Origin: Hexactinellida sp. DTS-2022
Taxonomy: Eukaryota; Porifera; Hexactinellida
Direction: 5' to 3'
Assembly (NCBI GenBank): GCA_028753945.1
Contig: JAPNXP010000015.1
Coordinates: forward strand, 2,790,001 to 2,854,000
DNA: 64,000 nucleotides
Below, piece by piece: positions 54,015 to 64,000 of the stretch. The notes beneath the pieces were generated by a model. That model did not search any database, was not told where the DNA came from, and saw only the letters and a program-made list of their open reading frames with translations. Position 1 is the first letter of the stretch, and every line of letters starts with the position of its first letter. A program made the position numbers and the translations under genes.

Positions 54015-55655
54015 TACATATATATATTAATGGTACGGCCACATGAACGGATATGCCGCACCTGCTCTTACAGTATTGTACAGATAAGATTGTTCAGGGG
54101 AAATGTTCATAATAACTTCATATCACAATTGTGCTAGTATAAATCCTATAAGAATTGTGATTTCTAACCTAGTACACTTATAACTTATAATTCAGTGAAT
54201 CATTTGGGATATCTGCGGTATCGGATGTGGATATGTGTCCCGCTTCGCAAATGTTGCAATTAAGTTATAAGCTAGTCTACATGGTGTGACACAGTTTGTG
54301 GCGACTAAGTTAATTAATAGTAAATTAGAATAATGAATAGTTTATTTTAACAATGCATGAAATTAGTCATTAAGTTTTTTATTTATTTAAATGGCAAACC
54401 AACAATTTTCTCGTTCTCAAATTACGTATCCTCTCTGCTCAGTAGACTAAACAATTAAATAATTTGATAATAAGATAGCATCACTATGATATTAATTTCC
54501 GTATTTCTAGCAGTCAACACCGCTTAAGGGTAATCTGTATTGATATTCGGGCGTTCACGGTGAATCTCAGAATTGCATAATTTACTACTAGGAATACTCT
54601 AGATGTGATAGAGATTGACTTCTATGATTTTTTTTTTCTTAATTTTCAATCAAGATGGTGTTTTTTAATAAAATAAGACGTCGACTTCCTTATATGGGCA
54701 TGACATTTTTTCAAAAATTGTTGAATCTTTTTGAATTTTTGAACATATTATTATGAGACTATTTCCTCTCAGTAATAATTTTTATTTTATTTATTTTTGC
54801 AGAAGAAACGATGCTAAAGGGCATTTTTTCAAAATAATCATAAAACGCAGTCGTGCACTAAACTATCGTTATAAAATGTTAGAAGAAAATTTTTTCAATT
54901 CTAGTTCAAGGGTCTGAGGATGCATCATGTGTTACCCCAGAGAAATTTTTTGACTTTCTGATTATTATTTTTGGTTTTATAAGCATTCTAAGGCTGCGGC
55001 CCACGAATTTTGCCGAATTTCAACATCAAAAGAGGTGATAAAATTCTACACTGCCATATATTGTTCCCAAAATTAAAAATTTCGGAATCTACAGGTCAAA
55101 ATATACAGGTTCACGTCAAAAAGTTCAGGAATATGTCAAAAATTAGGAAATTAGGGGCATACAAGAATATGAAGGGTATGCAAGTACCCGGTGATCATAT
55201 ATTACTGTGGGAAATTGGACAGCAGAATAATTCTGTTATTCTTCATAAAAATGCGCCAGCTTCTTATCTATGCGTAGCATTTGTTTTCAACACTTTTACA
55301 ATAATATATCATGAGTTATGACCAATTTATGACTATGGTTTTGTCTGTTTTGTCATATTTTCACACCTCAAGGCCCTCAAATATACAATAAAGTATTATA
55401 TAAAACACCAATTTGGTAATACAAATATGGAAATAGCATTTGCGCACAAAATGAGACGTTACACAACACGATCCAATCATTATTCGATAAGTTATGGACT
55501 TTTGGGCCACAGAAGGGGGCAAAAAATCTGACATTTCACACCTGTTGATATTTCAGAAACGCTTTGAGATAAAATGATCATAGGCATTAGAAAATACTGT
55601 AAATACCTGACTTTCTATACGTTTATAATACATTTTAGGACTCTAGGTGTCACAC
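54015..55655. other. AT-rich intergenic stretch
   Basis: No supported gene. A 103-codon frame at 55010-55321 has no recognisable motif and lies in low-complexity sequence. Confidence 0.35.
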
Positions 55656-55659
55656 TTTT

Positions 55660-55960
55660 TAACATGACCATATATGGTAATTTGATGTGCCCAATTTTGA
55701 TGACGAAGCAAATTTTGTAACTCTTGATCTCTGGACAGCAGAGACTAGCTCTAAAATTCTAGTCACATCATGATACTATTTCTTACTCATTGGATAAACT
55801 TTTGGGATTATATTATAATTCGAATGATGTGTTCTGATAACAAATGCCCAAATATGGTGGTGTCAAAGTGGCAATATGTTAAAAAGCTGACAAAAATCCA
55901 ACTTCTGATCCAAATGAGATAGAGCTTAGCTCTAAATTTCTAAAAATAGTATAATTCAAT
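55660..55960. repeat. Diverged dispersed repeat, copy 2
   Basis: Matches the word order of 38030-38345 (CCAATTTTGATGAC, GCAAATTTTGTAACTC, ACTAGCTCTAAA, ATGCCCAAATATGGTGGTGT, TAGAGCTTAGCTCTAA). Confidence 0.5.
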
Positions 55961-56623
55961 TTCAAATGACATTATCTATTTTATGCAGTTTAGGAACTCC
56001 TTTTCCTCGCACTTTCATATTCTGGACTCAGCCACTTCGACACAAATTAATTAAATGCTAATTATGAAGGTGTAAAAAAAGACCATTTGGGCATATGGAT
56101 GTAAAAAAGAGAATTTTTATTCTAGAAAGTCAAACTTTTTTTTAAAATGCTTAGTATAAGTAGGCGCATGTTTTAAAAGCGGGCAGTTTTGGCAATATAA
56201 TACAAAAAAATTGAATTAGTATACTTTTAATGAAAAATAGTGGGTTTTTTTTGACCAATTTCACAAAAATGACAATAACATAGAGTAGATTAAAGAAAAA
56301 GCATATTTCGGTTCGATTTAAAACATTGAGTATTGACTCAGGTATATTTTATAATTGACATGTTTCGCGCTAAAAACTAACATAAAATTTTTTTGTAAAT
56401 ATTTGGCTAGTATGGATTAGGCCTATATTGACATTGTCTAGTTCATAACTAAGGATATATACATAGTAGAACTCTAATATTTTCAGGGATATCTTAGATA
56501 TATTAGTACTATCCAAAAACGCAATAAAAACATTAGGTCGTCGGGTGTCAAAATATCAGTACAGAGTACCCTTAATTCGGACAAACTGCAACATTTCCAA
56601 ATTATGTGAGTTTATGTAAACTA

Positions 56624-56790
56624 CAGTTAACTCCCGTTATAACGAAGTTGGGTATAACGAAATAACTGCTTATAAGCTTATTTTCCCCAGATCACTAAAT
56701 TTAGCTAAATGTATCAATTATTATCCGCTTATATCAAATATCCGGATATAACGAAGAAATTTAAAGGTCCCAAGTAACGAGAGTTGACTG
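56624..56790. mobile_element. Pogo-like MITE
   Basis: Ends CAGTTAACTCCCGTTATAAC and AAGTAACGAGAGTTGACTG, TA on both sides. Confidence 0.8.
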
Positions 56791-58956
56791 TATATGTAGA
56801 CTTGACTTCCATGGAAATAAATTAAAATTGAATTGAATTCGATATTATATACTACCTCTCTAAAATTCTCACAAAAGTATCTAAATTTGTATCATGCAAT
56901 GCAAAACTTTTACGTATATATTGAGTAACTCAAAGTAAATAATGGTTAATTACTAATAGACTGAAACTAAATCTATAATCTTGAAGGTTATGCTATTATG
57001 GTTTAATTCTATTTTCTTCCTTGCTGATTATGTAATTTGTCTGATCTGTCGTGTGACTTGAAATTGTCAGTCAGAAATTATAGTTAATGACTTGTTGTTT
57101 ATATTACCTTGGTACTATATGCAGAAATTTTTGCTAACAGTCCGCGGTAATTTTTATAATATTTGACAAGGATAATTAAATTACCACAGTTGTCGTTGGG
57201 AAGAATATTTACATTCTCAATCAACAGAATTCTCACAAAATTCATTGAAATTAGAAGCTCCAGAATCCCATAGATCAGCAGTTGCTTATAACTGAGTACA
57301 AATATGGGATATGTATACGTACAGTAAAATTTGATCTGTAATATTTATAAGATAATTTCCACAATCAAATATTCAAATGAATTTTAGAATTCTCGGACAT
57401 CTCATGAGTCATTTGTAGTGGTAATTACCGTTTGAATTTCTGTTGAATTAATAATAGTGTGTATATACGTAATAATACTTTATTTATGAAAATCTAATAA
57501 TCATACAAATGTATCGACAAACTCGCCTCTAGTGGTTGCCACTTGGTTTCATTGTAATGCACTCATAATGGGAACATAAATTTATTATCGAGTGCATCTG
57601 TCTGATTACAACTGTTATCTGATCAATTTAATTAATAATTCGATAACTTATACTGTTGCCACGCGAATAATTACTTAATTATTGAAAAATATGACATTAC
57701 AATGAAATCTCCGTTATATTCCACTCATCTAATGACCTATATTAATTCCTAATAACACACCTGGGTAATTTGCCCACTGGTAGGTAGACTGTTAGAATGA
57801 ACTGATTGTACCGAAATGGGATATTTCCATATTTGCATTGTGCAATATCCATTGGATATTGCAAGTTCTAATTATATAATTATCCCACTTATAATCAATG
57901 GAGATACTTTTGAATTATGCGGGTACAATTTCCAAATTCGTTGCTCAAATAAATAAATAGGTTGAATATTATAGAAATCGACCAATAATATGGAGCCATT
58001 AAATCAGTGCTGATATTTCAATCATTTAGAATCCCCTGTCTCCAATCTCCGTTCTAACCGCACTATTCTTATATATGCTAAACTATACAAACGTAATCTC
58101 GTATACAAATTTCTAAGCAACATTTGGTTGTGAGTCACTAACTATTGTGGTGGCCAATTACCCTATGTATCAGGTAGTATTCATTTCTGCGATACCATGA
58201 CAATGCTGTAGATGGTTTTCTACTCATTTACATTTAGCAATAACTACATAAACTACATAGTTAAAAACCACTGTCCTTTCACGATCAGTTCAAACACAAA
58301 TACACATTATTGAATTATTTCATGTTCCAGGTTTTTCGTTTAGTTCCTCCATCCCTGAACTCGATCGAATTACCTAGTACATTTTTATAAATTTACTATT
58401 AGTTAAAATATATAATTCCAAATTGATAATAAGTTAATAACTCAATTTGTAACTCAATTTGAATTGGGGATATCATATGCACAAGTGCCAGCTGGTACAA
58501 TAAGAAAATACCTTAATTCTAAAGGTCTTATTAAATTTAGTAATTAATTCCATCCAAAAGAACATCAAGTCTTATAAACTAACCTATAATATGAGCCTTG
58601 TTGCAAGGCTGGACAGGTTAACCGCTGCATGTTGGTTAACTGTTACATATTTAATTGACTAATTAATGTTATTATATTATTGTGTAAAGAGTAAATTTAA
58701 TGCATTTGTTCAAACTAAACATAATAAAATTTTATGCATTAACCCATTGTCTAATGGCATATTTAGTTACAAGGTTATTTCTAAGTTGCCCGAATCTCGA
58801 ACTACTAATATTAATTAACTGTACTTAGGCTAGAGCTATGTCTTATTCAGTAATAATTATAAAAAATTTATAGGAAATATTTATCTCATTCGCGTTGCTC
58901 ATTAAAATACTGTAATATTATTACCTAGATGCTTCCAAACACGCCATTTACAAATA
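56791..58956. other. AT-rich intergenic stretch
   Basis: I see no gene, RNA or complete element here. Confidence 0.4.
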
Positions 58957-59143
58957 CAGTGGTGTTCGCCTAATAGCAAGTCGCATTTTGCACGAAATTT
59001 CCTTGCTAATAGGCGAACTTGCTATTAGAGGAACAAATTTAACATTAAATGCTCGCTTGGGGACAAAAAGTAACTTGCTAATAGAGCAATATTGCTATTA
59101 GACAATTGCTATTAGAGCAATTGCTATTAGGCGAACACTACTG
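58957..59143. mobile_element. Pogo-like MITE
   Basis: Ends CAGTGGTGTTCGCCTAATAG and CTATTAGGCGAACACTACTG, TA on both sides. Internal repeats of TTGCTATTAGAGCAA occur near the right end. Confidence 0.8.
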
Positions 59144-60077
59144 TATAAATTGCATTTTATAGCTCACTTATTTACTTAATTAACTTAATTAACTGCTGAC
59201 ATGTGATATAATACTAGAACGGGGTTAACACTTTTACTATACTTTAAATAGTTTTGCTAAAATATTGCGACACATTTGTACTAAGTGAATTTATCTTGCA
59301 TATAAATCAACGTAGCTGCAAAAGTTCAATAACACGGTTGGATCAGTTAATTAACGAATATAAAGAATCATTATTTAGTATTGTATTTGATTATTTATTA
59401 TACATCTTAAATTATGAATGTTTAGAATAATTACATATTACAAAACGAATTAATTGCTACGTAGGCATTAAGTAAACTAGATGATTTGACCAATATGATT
59501 CTAGTTTGCAATTTTACATATACGTACACCAATTCTAATTTCTAGTAAAGCAACAAGAGTAAAATTTCGCAATTAGGTGATAATGCATCGAGTTCATGTT
59601 CAATCCTAAATTACATTAATGTTAATTTAATTAACTACAATTGTTGTGATTTTCAATCATCCTATCTCCTTTGCAGCGACACGTTAATGTGTACGACTTA
59701 GTATCAACAATTACTACAAAGTTACATGCTCTTATTGATATACTATGATGTCTCTAAGACTTATCGCCCATGATACGATATCAATGGTATAGTGCTGTTT
59801 TGACTTCTTTGGTGGGTAATAAACTGATTTACATCTTTCGCTCGGTTCTAACGCATTATTAATATGGAGTGTAAGTCCGAATCAAGTCAGAAATAATGCA
59901 ATGCAAACCATGAATATAGCACCTCAATTGAAAAGTTCCCACTCATACTAGTGTATTAACCATCTCACCACTACATTTTGTTTGGGACATTACACAAATG
60001 TTACACAAGTTTTTTACAAAGTTCGGCCCAGTAAACCATTCCTGCTGTTTACAAGCTGAATTTATCCATTTATCAAT

Positions 60078-60232
60078 ATGCTTTACAAGAACAAGAACAA
60101 CAACAAGAACAACAAGATAAACAAGAACAACAACAAGAACAACATGCAACATCAACAACAAGAACAACAACAAGAACAACAACAACAAGAACAACAACAA
60201 CAACATGCAACTACAACAACAACACAACAATA
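60078..60232. repeat. (AACAACAAG)n low-complexity tract
   Basis: Purine-rich AAC/AAG triplets ~150 bp long end at the A that precedes the Helitron. The leucine-rich frame on the minus strand is an artefact. Confidence 0.85.
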
Positions 60233-60233
60233 A

Positions 60234-61030
60234 TCTATATTATTAAGAGAGCTTGGTCCGTCCGTCTGTCTGTCCGTCCGTCCGTCCGTCCGCCCCTGTA
60301 ACTCTTTGCTACATTACCAGATCCTGACGAAATAAATATCAATCGAAAGCTCTTCCAAGGGAGACCTCGGGAAATATACTGGGTTCCACTAAAAGGTGTT
60401 AGTTCCAGAATTACACGGCATTTTGGGTTTACTTACTAATGTGCATATATAAGCCAATTGTTAATTAAAGGTCTAATCCTATTGGCTATTGGCTACTGCT
60501 GGGATATTAATCCTATTGTGTACTACCAATTGCGGTGCCTAAAATAAATCAATTTGTTAAATTTTACTTAATCATTTACTACATCATGCATGTAATCCAG
60601 TCAGACAGTTCACCCACACACCGTTTCCGGCCGGATTGATAACAACCCTGAATCCTGCAATCATGCAATGTAATAAGTCTACAAGGCAAAACGAATGCAG
60701 ATTCCAAAATGCATGGTTGTCCTCGAGGGGCTTACATTAACGTGGTTGGATCCCGCGTTGGCGACCCGAGGCCATCCGGTTCGTCATAAACCAGGAAGCA
60801 TAAAAACTACCGCTGATGGCAGAAGCATGGAGGAAGGGATATGCAGAGAAGAGTACCATACAGTTTGGTTAGAAAGCTCGGGAATGGCTCTATATGACTA
60901 ATATTGTATATCGGGAAGTATTTAACAGCTAAGCTGCAACCCGTAGCATTATAAGAGGTTATATTTGGGGGTCGCATCCCAACTGTTTATGCCGACTAAT
61001 TCGTCGCAAGGCGACGGGTCACTTGGCTAG
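60234..61030 (+). mobile_element. Non-autonomous Helitron
   Basis: It starts TCTATATTATTAAGAGAG, has hairpin CGTCGCAAGGCGACG at ~61002-61016 and ends CTAG 14 bases later, all canonical Helitron marks. Flanking A (60233) and T (61031) fit A|T insertion without target duplication. A (GTCC/GTCT)n tract lies just inside the 5' end. It has no Rep/helicase. A 68-codon frame at 60695 has no recognisable domain. Confidence 0.85.
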
Positions 61031-61069
61031 TAATATTATTAATAACAAAAAAGAGTTATCAGCTGTTTA

Positions 61070-61223
61070 CAGTGGCGTCGTGCTTGAATACATTCTGGGG
61101 GGGTACAGAGTGTCGTAGTTAGTGACCAGGATCCAGATCAATGTTTTTCGGGACAAGCCTCTAAAAAAGGGGGGGGCACAGGAAATTTGGGGGGGCCCGG
61201 GCCCATAGAGCACGACGCCACTG
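61070..61223. mobile_element. 154-bp hAT-type MITE
   Basis: Perfect inverted ends CAGTGGCGTCGTGC and GCACGACGCCACTG, flanked by GCTGTTTA and GCTGTTTG (7/8). Contains several G-runs. Confidence 0.85.
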
Positions 61224-61753
61224 GCTGTTTGTTCACTAGGTACACCAATATATATCTCATATGTGGTCTCAATTTAATTTTTTAATATTCTTGTAATACT
61301 GACTTGCAACTTAAGTTATTTCCTAGAATATAGTAGTCTAGTCAAATGATTAGTAATTTTGCTCCTCAAATAATGCATAATGAATTGAATGAATGGTAAT
61401 AATCTATAGGTGTACTTATTTAGAATTACCATTGTTCTTATTCCAATAAAATGACTTAAATTTTTAAATTCTTCCTCCAGGCTCCACCCAGTGACTAGGA
61501 TCTACAAGTTTGGTAGTGATATTATAGCATTGCTCTCTACAAAAATTATGTATTACTGGAAATATTGCGACACTGCTCATTATTTTCAATCTTGCAAACA
61601 TAAGCAGTGCAATTATCTCTAAGTAAAGTACACGTAATCAAAATACATACACACCTCTTTATAACGTAATTATTATTGTATACTGTTATATGTATACGTA
61701 TTTGTAATCTAGATATCAAATATAACTAGCGAGTTACTGATTTGCTCACTAAT
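61224..61753. other. Intergenic stretch upstream of the Mind-bomb-like gene
   Basis: AT-rich, no feature recognised. It probably contains upstream intron or promoter sequence of the next gene. Confidence 0.35.
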
Positions 61754-61847
61754 CATATATTGAAAAGTCGAGTGCGCATGCGCATAGGGTCGAGTGCGCA
61801 TGCGCACTCGACCCTATGCGCATGCGCACTCGACTTTTCAATATATG
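61754..61847. repeat. 94-bp perfect palindrome built from KDZ-like terminal units
   Basis: The palindrome runs from CATATATTGAAAAG to CTTTTCAATATATG around a core GTCGAGTGCGCATGCGCA and its inverse. The unit equals the KDZ terminal unit except that CG replaces TG/CA at two sites. It looks like two fused termini or a minimal derivative of that transposon family. It lies ~30 bp upstream of a splice-acceptor-like TTGTTTTAG of the next gene. Confidence 0.75.
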
Positions 61848-61920
61848 GATGTATGTGATTGATGGAATTTGTTTTAGGCAATTCGTCTGAATTCATTATA
61901 TATTGACTGCCACCGAACAA

Positions 61921-64000
61921 ATGGCAGAAATGTCCGGATGGCAGATTGACGAGAAGGTGTCCATCTTGCTGGACGTGGAGACAGTGCAGCTCCTGCAGGA
62001 GAGCCACGGGGGGTGGCGGCCCGAGATGGCGCGGTGCATGGGTCGGATCGGTAAGATCGTGTCTGTGGGGTACCACACTGTGGACGTGGAGTACGGACCT
62101 GGAGAGGTGTGGGCTTTCAACCCAATTATTCTGAGTCGGGTTATGCCTTTCCAGGTTGGGGACAAGGTCAAGGTGTTGGACGACGAGCGGAAAGTGAAGG
62201 AGTTGCAACGGGACCACGGGGGGTGGGTGGACGCGATGTCCAACACGATCGGACAGGACGGAGAGGTGAAGCGGGTGTTCGCAGACGGAGATCTCCGCGT
62301 GGAGGTCGCAGGCAGCAGTTGGACATTTAATCCAAACGCTCTGATCGCGCTCGGGCCCCCCACCTCCCGGCCCGACCCCGCCCCCCAGCAGCGAGCGGTG
62401 GCCTACGGACCCGACTCTCTCTTCGAGTCAGTGGCGAACGGAGAGCTGGACAAAGTGAAGGCGATCGCGCAGAGCCATCCGCAGCTGCTGAAGGAGCAGT
62501 CGAACGGAATGAATGTGCTGCACATCGCGTGTAACGCTGGGAATGACGAGATAGTCTCCTTTCTTATGGGACAGGGCCTGGACCCGAACATGCCTGACAT
62601 ACAGGGCAAGACGCCGCTCATGTTCTGCTGCGAGGTGTTCCCTAACCCTCTCTGCGTGCGGCACCTGTTACAGGCGGGGGCTAATCCCAACAACGCCGGT
62701 AAGCTTAACAACAAGTACCCGCTGCTACTGGCCATAGAACGGAACCTGAACGAGATAGCTAACGAGCTGCTCGAGTCTAAGAAGTGCAATGTGCAGGTGC
62801 GAGACAGCTTTACACAGGACACAGCGCTGCACATCTCCGCTCAGTTCTCGAACCTCAACGCCATCATGCAGCTGCTGGAGGCGGGGGCGGACCCGGAGCT
62901 TTGTAACGGGGCGGGACTAACCGCGATGCACGTGGGTGTCATAGAGAACAGCCGCAAGGTGCTGGGGTACCTCCTGGAGCGGAGACCGGAACTGGTTAAC
63001 TTGAAAGCTCAGCGCGGGCGGTATGACGGGCTCTCCCCGCTGCACATGGCGATACTGAAGGACCACCCGGACTGTCTGCACCTGTTGCTGGAGTGCCAGC
63101 TGGTGGATCTGGACCAGAGAGACGACACGATGCACCTGACTCCCTTCCTGTTCGCAGTCTACGAGAAGAAGTTCCATCTGCTGGACGCGCTCTTTGAGAA
63201 GGGCTGTGACGTGTACACGCACGATACACTCGGTAATAATGCGCTCCACATCCTATTCAAAACCAACTGTGAGAACTACAACCTGAGTCAGCTGAGCAAT
63301 GCCACCACGCTGCAGAGCGTGTACAGAGAGGTGGAGCAGAGGTTCGGGTCGCACATACGAATAGCTCTCTGCAGCTACCTCATCAAGATACGAGTCCCGT
63401 ACCAGAAGAAGAACATGGCAGGCTTGTCTCCCCTGGCAGAGCTGAACCCTGACGTCAGACGCTACTGCGAGGACAACGCGCCCCCCCAGCTGCCCGACTG
63501 CACGCTCTGCAACAAGATGGCTGAGTTCATGAACGCGCCTTGCGGTCACGTGACTTACTGCGTGGTGCACGCCATAGACGGGTCTCGGTGCTACACCTGC
63601 AACGACGAGGTTACCAAGTACAACCCGCTGGCTCCTTTCGCTAACCAGAGACGCTTTCGAACTCGAACCGGAAGTACTAGAAGGCCCCCGCCTCAACCGA
63701 GCAACCCCAGGCCCCTCCCCCCTCCCGTACTCACACCAGTTATAACTGAGACACAGGATATATATGCCAACCAGCACCTATTGTCATCCATCCCTGCTAG
63801 GGACCCACCTATGCCTGTGCCTGTAGCGCCAGCGCCAGCGACGGTAGCGGTAGCGGTCCCAGCTGATGAAGAAGGCACGAATGAATGCGGCATCTGCTTT
63901 GAGAGTTATAAAGATGTGACGCGAATAGCAATTGACCCTTGTGGTCACATGTGTTGTAGGATTTGCGCTGAACATCTGAAGGAATGCCACATCTGTAGAC
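61921..64000 (+). CDS. Mind-bomb-like E3 ubiquitin ligase (partial; runs off the window)
   Basis: Open from ATG 61921 to the window end (~693 codons). An in-frame TAG, which is also part of an acceptor-like TTGTTTTAG, lies 43 bases upstream, so this exon starts the protein or follows a 5' UTR exon. Two MIB-repeat SH3-like units come first (~8-75 and ~78-145; motif HGGW then FNP in each). Ankyrin repeats follow (~165-500), then a RING-like CTLCNKMAEFMNAPCGH (~525), a Pro-rich linker and a C3HC4 RING CGICFESYKDVTRIAIDPCG (~655, cut by the window end). Mind bomb ligases ubiquitinate Notch ligands. Here the usual N-terminal MIB/HERC2-ZZ-MIB/HERC2 module is absent from this exon. The GC-rich, CpG-rich codons contrast with the neighbourhood. 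Confidence 0.88.
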   Translation, partial: MAEMSGWQIDEKVSILLDVETVQLLQESHGGWRPEMARCMGRIGKIVSVGYHTVDVEYGPGEVWAFNPIILSRVMPFQVGDKVKVLDDERKVKELQRDHGGWVDAMSNTIGQDGEVKRVFADGDLRVEVAGSSWTFNPNALIALGPPTSRPDPAPQQRAVAYGPDSLFESVANGELDKVKAIAQSHPQLLKEQSNGMNVLHIACNAGNDEIVSFLMGQGLDPNMPDIQGKTPLMFCCEVFPNPLCVRHLLQAGANPNNAGKLNNKYPLLLAIERNLNEIANELLESKKCNVQVRDSFTQDTALHISAQFSNLNAIMQLLEAGADPELCNGAGLTAMHVGVIENSRKVLGYLLERRPELVNLKAQRGRYDGLSPLHMAILKDHPDCLHLLLECQLVDLDQRDDTMHLTPFLFAVYEKKFHLLDALFEKGCDVYTHDTLGNNALHILFKTNCENYNLSQLSNATTLQSVYREVEQRFGSHIRIALCSYLIKIRVPYQKKNMAGLSPLAELNPDVRRYCEDNAPPQLPDCTLCNKMAEFMNAPCGHVTYCVVHAIDGSRCYTCNDEVTKYNPLAPFANQRRFRTRTGSTRRPPPQPSNPRPLPPPVLTPVITETQDIYANQHLLSSIPARDPPMPVPVAPAPATVAVAVPADEEGTNECGICFESYKDVTRIAIDPCGHMCCRICAEHLKECHICR

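Noticed and set aside
59943..60230. Leucine-rich 95-codon frame on the minus strand
   Set aside because: It is the antisense translation of the AAC/AAG tract.
60695..60901. 68-codon frame inside the Helitron as a captured gene
   Set aside because: No recognisable domain or intron signals; too short to support capture.
61753..63777. Minus-strand frames opposite the Mind-bomb-like gene
   Set aside because: They are shadows produced by its GC-rich codons.

Overview
The window looks like nuclear DNA from an animal: AT-rich, gene-poor and packed with transposon debris. Several genes are single-exon, while others have short GT-AG introns. The gene set (an NHL-repeat protein with an N-terminal coiled coil, a Mind-bomb-type E3 ligase, a nucleoplasmin-FKBP, a FluG-type glutamine synthetase-like protein and a bacterial-type trimethylamine monooxygenase) fits a non-bilaterian such as a sponge. 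That placement is inference; no rRNA or mitochondrial marker is present.

Layout: 1-11.4 kb is repeats. A Helitron-like end is followed by a ~1.2-kb tandem satellite whose units carry a ~125-nt fold-back hairpin. The satellite is interrupted by other DNA and by a hAT-type MITE made almost entirely of GATTAC/GATTAT repeats. 11.7-14.6 kb is a nest of elements: an outer hAT-like element, an inner element with ~200-bp inverted arms, and a LINE 3' end. Then come a glutamine synthetase-like gene (15.5-16.8 kb, minus), small Helitron-like copies, a 4.2-kb inverted-repeat-bounded element filled by a 19-bp satellite (18.3-22.5 kb), a Tmm-like flavin monooxygenase (23.9-25.2 kb, minus) and an NHL-repeat gene (26.8-28.0 kb, minus).

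28.68-35.29 kb is the most notable region: an apparently near-complete DNA transposon of the Kyakuja-Dileera-Zisupton (KDZ) type. It is bounded by inverted arrays of a ~22-bp unit. It carries two convergent multi-exon genes: a KDZ-like transposase (+), and (-) a protein joining an NRF-1/EWG-type DNA-binding region, a Ulp1-type cysteine protease and a PHD finger. A hAT MITE has inserted cleanly into its right terminal array, leaving a perfect 8-bp target duplication. The second gene has an 11-nt insertion that breaks its frame, and one transposase junction is unresolved, so this copy is probably no longer autonomous.

35.3-64 kb holds a 21-bp minisatellite, a second NHL-repeat gene (41.5-42.5 kb, +), a nucleoplasmin-FKBP gene (51.6-53.1 kb, +), a canonical short Helitron (60.2-61.0 kb) and the 5' part of a Mind-bomb-like gene (61.9 kb to the window end, +). 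The spaces between are studded with short pogo/Tigger-like MITEs with TA duplications and hAT MITEs with 7-8 bp duplications.

The host genes do not form an obvious pathway together. The strongest internal logic is in the transposons. In several, the interior tandem repeat is a reiteration of the element's own subterminal motif.
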